Source: Promethearchaeota archaeon (GTDB lineage: Archaea > Asgardarchaeota > Lokiarchaeia > Sigyniarchaeales > SOKP01). From it: a stretch of DNA of 58,777 bases. How positions within the stretch are numbered: position 1 is the first letter of the stretch; every line of letters starts with the position of its first letter. The notes under the pieces are model-generated. The model did not search any database. It was not told where the DNA came from and saw only the letters and a list, made by a program, of their open reading frames with translations. The DNA is taken from positions 1 through 58,777 of the forward strand of contig JAEOTH010000074.1 of the NCBI GenBank assembly GCA_016839915.1, read 5' to 3'. A program made the position numbers and the translations under genes. Shown in pieces: positions 54,844 to 58,777 of this stretch.

Positions 54844-55163
54844 AATCTAGTCTCATTAACAAATTGTATTTCTCGAATCTATAAAAATAAAGTATAAAAT
54901 ACTTTTATTAAGTAAAAAATCAATAGGTATTTTTAAGTTTATTATGTATTAAAATTTACTTTTGAATACTAAATAAAGTATACGTTTAAAAATATTATAG
55001 TAGAAATGAGATAATAGTGCTACTAGAAAATAAATACATTGAATCTGACTAAATTCAAGGTCAAAATAAACTGCAAGTTTTAAAAATAAAAATATAATAA
55101 GATAAAAATTATTATATTTATAATAATATATATTAAATCTTAAAGTACTAAAGGTGTAGTCTT

Positions 55164-55568
55164 ATTCAATTTGGATCTGATTTAGGAATAAATCAAGAAG
55201 ATATCGAAAAAATTAGTCCTCAAATTACTTTCATAACTTCAAATGCCGATATTGAAGCTATAGCTCTTGTCTCTCAAGAAGGTTATCAAATTGCATTTAG
55301 CGCATTACCACAATATCATGTTGATGGAGATCAATTCTGTGGGCTCTCGAGTGCCCTATTAATGACAGGAAGATCAACAATTCAAACCTTATTTCAGGAA
55401 GATTTAAGCGAAATTATCGTTCGAGCTCAGGATGGTTATATCGTTATAACAAATGCAGGAAGATTAGTAATTGTTTGTGCAGGAACAATAATTGATACCT
55501 TAATGAAGACAGTGAAAGTTATGAGAATAGCAGCTAAAAATCTCTATAAAATTTTTGAAGATCGTTAG
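55164..55568 (+). CDS. Roadblock/LC7 protein with apparent ATT start
   Basis: The Roadblock fold is clear: 'EAIALVSQEGYQIAFSALPQ', 'FCGLSSALLMTGRSTI', 'EIIVRAQDGYIVITNAGRLV' and the closing helix 'VKVMRIAAKNLYKIF'. The in-frame ATG (55362) would remove half the domain. Upstream the frame stays open to TAA at 55149 with no ATG, GTG or TTG. ATT at 55164 gives 134 residues, the normal domain size, and lies 25-35 bases after a TATA-like TATAATAATATATATT, consistent with a leaderless transcript. It likely regulates small GTPases and diverges from the two large orphan genes. Confidence 0.78.
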   Translation: MQFGSDLGINQEDIEKISPQITFITSNADIEAIALVSQEGYQIAFSALPQYHVDGDQFCGLSSALLMTGRSTIQTLFQEDLSEIIVRAQDGYIVITNAGRLVIVCAGTIIDTLMKTVKVMRIAAKNLYKIFEDR

Positions 55569-55700
55569 CTACAATCTTAATTAATCTTAAATATTAAAAC
55601 ATATTACCATCAAAATCAATAGACTTTTAAATAAGATCGCATATTTAAAACAAAATACTTTGATTAATACTTTTCTTTATTCATGTCAACTCTAAGAAAT

Positions 55701-55736
55701 ATAGCTTGGCAGTGGCTATATTGGCAATAAAGCCAA
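55701..55736 (+). promoter_or_regulatory. Alternative hairpins upstream of trpB2
   Basis: ATAGC/GCTAT (55701-55705, 55715-55719) and TTGGC/GCCAA (55721-55725, 55732-55736) form adjacent hairpins. A second TTGGC at 55706-55710 could pair with the same GCCAA, so mutually exclusive structures are possible. This sits in the 313-base gap between the Roadblock gene and trpB2 and could be a terminator or leader structure. No leader peptide with tryptophan codons is seen. Confidence 0.3.
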
Positions 55737-55849
55737 TTGCATTGGATATTTCTTAATCATGTTTTTTCATTTTAATATTTTCCCTTAAAATATTAATTTC
55801 TCTTTCTAAATGCGCATTAATTATATTGACATCCAATTAGTTAATGATA

Positions 55850-55865
55850 CACATCTTCAGATGTG
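55850..55865. promoter_or_regulatory. Palindrome next to trpB2
   Basis: CACATCT-TC-AGATGTG, 7-bp arms around two central bases, ends 16 bases before the first trpB2 ATG (55882). The position is that of a repressor site overlapping the transcription start. Regulation by a tryptophan-responsive regulator is conceivable but unproven. Confidence 0.4.
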
Positions 55866-55881
55866 GAAAAAATGAATACAA

Positions 55882-57297
55882 ATGGTAATTAAAATGGTAG
55901 ATTACTATAATGGAAGAATCTTATTACAACCAAATGAGGTTCCAAAAGAATGGGTAAATATTTTGCCAAGTTTACCCTCTCCTATGACGCCCTTAATCAA
56001 TCCGATGGATGGGAGACCAGCACCTCCAGAAATGGCATTTGCTATATTCCCTAAAGAGTGTGTAATGCAAGAAGTCTCTCAAGATCCCACAATCCCCATT
56101 CCTAATGAATTAAGGGAAATCTTTGCAAATACATATCGTCCTACCCCTCTTCATCGTGCTTTACGATTAGAAAAAGATTTAGGAATGCAAGGAGACAGAA
56201 TTAAAATTTTTTTTAAAAATGAATCATGTTCTCCTACAGGTTCTCATAAACCTAATACTGCTATTACTCAGGCATTTTATGCAAGAAAAGAGGGCCTAGA
56301 TGAACTGGTCACTGAAACAGGCGCAGGACAGTGGGGTTCTGCCTTAGCATATGGGTGTAATCTCTTTGGACTTAAATGTACTGTATACATGGTAAGAGCA
56401 AGCTACTTCCAAAAACCGGGTAGGAAAATTTTAATGAGATCTTTCAATGCTGAAGTTTACCCTAGCCCTTCTAATTTAACAGAATCTGGAATGAATTTCT
56501 TAAAACAAGATCAAGAACATCCAGGTAGTTTAGGAATCGCGATATCTGAAGCTCTAGAGCATAGTATGAGAAGTGATAAAATAAAATATTCTCTTGGAAG
56601 CGTAGTTAATTTTGTCCTTCTACACCAGACTATTATCGGACAGGAAGTGAAAATCCAACTAGCGAAAATCGGTATTGAAAAGCCAGATATATTAATAGGT
56701 TGTATGGGAGGCGGGTCAAATTTCGCAGGTTTGATGATTCCATTTGCAAAAGATAAAATTGAGGGCCAAAATCAAAATATGAAGATAATTGGTGTGGAAC
56801 CTCGAGCATGTCCAAGTGTAAGTAAAGGAGAGTATAGATGGGATTTTGGAGATTCTTCGATGAAAGGACCAATAATAAAAATGCATACTTTAGGACACAC
56901 GTTCGTCCCTAGCCCAATACATGCAGGAGGATTAAGATATCATGGAATGGCGCCTATTATTTCAATATTAAGTAACAACCGAATTATTGAAACTAAAATG
57001 CACCATCAAACTGAGGTAATTAACGCCGGTCTCCAATTTGCGAAGGCAGAAGGAATACTTCCTGCTCCAGAAAGTGCTCATGCTATAAATGAAACGATTG
57101 ATCAAGCATTAAAAGCCAAAGAAAACAATGAGAAAAAAGTAATTTTATTTAATCTTAGTGGTCATGGTTTTTTTGATTTGTTAGCGTATGAAAAATATAT
57201 GAATGGGGAATTAAGGGAGTATGAATTACCAACAGAACAAATTCAAAAAGCTTTACAGTCAAAAGAAATGCCAAAAATAGATGAATCTCAATTTTAA
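55882..57297 (+). CDS. trpB2: Tryptophan synthase beta-like protein (TrpB2)
   Basis: A 471-residue PLP enzyme of the TrpB2 branch: 'RPTPLHRALRLEK' (about 92-104), PLP-lysine motif 'SPTGSHKPNTA' (about 116-126), 'TETGAGQWGSALA', phosphate loop 'GCMGGGSNFAG' (about 274-284) and 'LSGHGFFDL' (about 431-439). TrpB2 converts indole and serine to tryptophan, usually without a TrpA partner contact surface of the TrpB1 kind; no trpA or other trp gene is adjacent. ATG 55882 or the in-frame ATG at 55894. Confidence 0.95.
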   Translation: MVIKMVDYYNGRILLQPNEVPKEWVNILPSLPSPMTPLINPMDGRPAPPEMAFAIFPKECVMQEVSQDPTIPIPNELREIFANTYRPTPLHRALRLEKDLGMQGDRIKIFFKNESCSPTGSHKPNTAITQAFYARKEGLDELVTETGAGQWGSALAYGCNLFGLKCTVYMVRASYFQKPGRKILMRSFNAEVYPSPSNLTESGMNFLKQDQEHPGSLGIAISEALEHSMRSDKIKYSLGSVVNFVLLHQTIIGQEVKIQLAKIGIEKPDILIGCMGGGSNFAGLMIPFAKDKIEGQNQNMKIIGVEPRACPSVSKGEYRWDFGDSSMKGPIIKMHTLGHTFVPSPIHAGGLRYHGMAPIISILSNNRIIETKMHHQTEVINAGLQFAKAEGILPAPESAHAINETIDQALKAKENNEKKVILFNLSGHGFFDLLAYEKYMNGELREYELPTEQIQKALQSKEMPKIDESQF

Positions 57298-57388
57298 ATG
57301 AAATTTCTTATATTTTTTTTTAAATTTTAAGTTCAAGAAAATCTTAAAATAAAAGGATCTTTTAAATATTAAAATTTCATGAATTTGA

Positions 57389-58378
57389 TTGTTCTTGAAT
57401 GTTCTTTCAATAATAATTATATGCTATTTTTACGTGTTTGGGCTATTTATTCTTTATATTACCTATTTAGCGAGAAAAAGAGGAGAACAAGGAGCTTTTT
57501 TTAACAATTTGATTCATGCAATAGTCTTTATTGTCGCGATTACTATAAATATAATCCTAACAAATATATTTAACAGCCCTAATAGAGAATTTATTGAGTT
57601 TCCTTTCAATATAATAATGACTGGATTTGTCCTAATTTTTCTACCAATATTTTATCTTTTCATTTCCCGAGAGAAACATAGAGTAAAGAAAAGAAAAATA
57701 AGATACATTCATATTGAACTTCCATCAATCACTCAATTTCCACTTAAATATGATATTTATAGGAAATTAACCCATTTTGTTGTGTTAGGAGTAATTTTCT
57801 TTTATTTTACTTCAGGATTTTTAAATCAAAATTTAGTCGTTTTTTTAGTTGGGATTTCATTGATTGGTTTACTAACAGCTGATATAGTAAGAATATTAAA
57901 ACCTGAGATTTATCCTTTGAAACCTGTTAATCAATTATTACGTGAAAAAGAATTACATATGAGGTTAGGACCTCACATTTCAATGAGTATTGGGTGTTTT
58001 TCTGTAATATTATTATTTGGCAAAATTCAACCAATTGGACCAGTAATCATCTGTACTTCAATGGTAATGTCCATTTTTGGAGATGTAACTGCTAATTTGA
58101 TTGGGAGAACATTAGGTCGTAGAAAAATTAGAAAAACAAATAAAACTTATGAAGGATTAATTGCTGGTATGGGTGCTGCCCTTTTTTCAGGAGTTATAGT
58201 ATTATATATATTAAGAAATTATTACAATTTCAATATTTATACGATATTAATAATTCCTATTATTGGAATGATGACCATTGGATTATTAGATTATTTGGAC
58301 CTAGAAATTGATGATAATTTAACTTTTAATTTTTGTGTTTCAACAATTTTATTTTTTATTTCAATTTCATTATTATAA
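57389..58378 (+). CDS. Dolichol/polyprenol kinase-like membrane protein
   Basis: A 329-residue membrane protein with about nine helices. Family marks of the dolichol kinase/DGK1/phytol kinase (CTP-dependent) group are 'YDIYRKLTHFVVLGV' (about 128-142), 'FGDVTANLIGRTLGRRKI' (about 229-246) and 'NKTYEGLIAGMGAAL' (about 251-265). It would phosphorylate an isoprenoid alcohol or lipid in the membrane, feeding glycosylation or lipid synthesis. The start is TTG at 57389; another in-frame TTG is at 57395. It lies 91 nt after trpB2. Confidence 0.82.
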   Translation: MFLNVLSIIIICYFYVFGLFILYITYLARKRGEQGAFFNNLIHAIVFIVAITINIILTNIFNSPNREFIEFPFNIIMTGFVLIFLPIFYLFISREKHRVKKRKIRYIHIELPSITQFPLKYDIYRKLTHFVVLGVIFFYFTSGFLNQNLVVFLVGISLIGLLTADIVRILKPEIYPLKPVNQLLREKELHMRLGPHISMSIGCFSVILLFGKIQPIGPVIICTSMVMSIFGDVTANLIGRTLGRRKIRKTNKTYEGLIAGMGAALFSGVIVLYILRNYYNFNIYTILIIPIIGMMTIGLLDYLDLEIDDNLTFNFCVSTILFFISISLL

Positions 58379-58418
58379 AGTAATTATCATAAATTTTTTC
58401 AATTAAGATATTTTTTTA

Positions 58419-58777
58419 ATGAAAATGTTAGAAGAAAAATTAAAAATTGATAAGATATCTAAGGGAACCGTTATTGATCATATTGATGCGGGGTATGCTG
58501 TCACCATTCTTAATCTTACAGGTATCGATGAATCAAAAAATTTAATGACAATAGGAGTTAATGTTTCTTCAAAAAAATACCAAACGAAAGATATCATTAA
58601 AATTGAGAACGTTTTTCTAAATGAGACTCAAATGCAGCAGATATCTATCTTATCTCCAAATGCCACTATTTCCTTGATTGAAAACTATAAAGTAATTGAG
58701 AAGAAAAAGGTAGAACTCCCAAAAACAATTAAAAAATTAATTTTATGCGTCAATCAGACTTGTATTTCCAATTCAGA
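58419..58777 (+). CDS. pyrI: Aspartate carbamoyltransferase regulatory chain (PyrI), partial
   Basis: The first 119 codons of PyrI, cut by the window edge. Visible are 'KIDKISKGTVIDHIDAG' (nucleotide-binding allosteric domain), 'SKKYQTKDIIKIEN', 'LSPNATISLIENYKVI' and the start of the zinc domain 'CVNQTCISN' with its first cysteines. PyrI binds CTP/ATP and controls the catalytic chain PyrB in pyrimidine synthesis. PyrB, normally just upstream, is not here; the upstream gene is the dolichol-kinase-like one, 40 nt away. ATG 58419 or 58425. Confidence 0.93.
   Translation, partial: MKMLEEKLKIDKISKGTVIDHIDAGYAVTILNLTGIDESKNLMTIGVNVSSKKYQTKDIIKIENVFLNETQMQQISILSPNATISLIENYKVIEKKKVELPKTIKKLILCVNQTCISNS

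Overview
This is an AT-rich archaeal chromosome segment, most likely from an Asgard (Lokiarchaeia-like) lineage. The archaeal assignment rests on the 5' end of an archaeal 16S rRNA gene, two TFB genes, uL3/uL4/uL23 and eS17, class I lysyl-tRNA synthetase, ABCE1, archaeosine tRNA-guanine transglycosylase, Trm5 and an Orc1/Cdc6 initiator. The Asgard assignment is an inference from clustered MglA/Arf-like small GTPases and Roadblock proteins, many orphan proteins and the base composition.

Layout. 0-0.35 kb: 16S rRNA start, reading leftward. 0.7-3.2 kb: a three-gene operon of a tandem-Roadblock protein, an unknown protein and an MglA-like GTPase. A second GTPase follows at 3.7-4.4 kb. 5-7 kb: a divergent TFB, an intron-bearing tRNA-Glu, a ZNRD2-type zinc ribbon and eS17. 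7.2-16.4 kb: a membrane-anchored surface protein, then Orc1/Cdc6 with a winged-helix gene and a frameshifted prepilin peptidase. These are followed by a leftward pilus cluster (ATPase, pseudopilin-like protein, TadC-like platform). The matching Flp-type pilin gene is separate, at 26.2 kb. 16.5-18.6 kb: uL3-uL4-uL23, stopping abruptly at an orphan gene. 19.9-30.8 kb: a GHMP kinase with an in-frame amber codon, LysRS/ABCE1 divergent pair, small regulators, HIT, NIF3, a degenerate gamma-carbonic-anhydrase fold protein and a canonical TFB.

31-48 kb is the most accessory-looking part. Two paralogous orphan proteins of about 1200 residues lie about 10 kb apart, each with a tiny divergent gene in its upstream region. 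Between them sit a Vsr-like zinc-ribbon nuclease, an intron-bearing tRNA-Ile, a Fic protein with a repeated palindromic operator, and a compact RNA-modification operon (AK6/Fap7, TgtA, DUF371, Trm5) that ends inside a convergent tRNA-Arg. 48-58.8 kb: membrane proteins, a RecB-like nuclease, two overlapping large helical orphans divergent from a Roadblock gene that appears to start with ATT, then trpB2, a dolichol-kinase-like gene and the start of pyrI.

Common themes are GTPase/Roadblock modules, a minimal Tad-like pilus, and RNA/translation genes. Several genes depart from standard decoding: an amber codon, a homopolymer frameshift, a non-AUG start, and two tRNAs with D-arm introns. All functions are judged from sequence motifs by eye. 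No database search was run.
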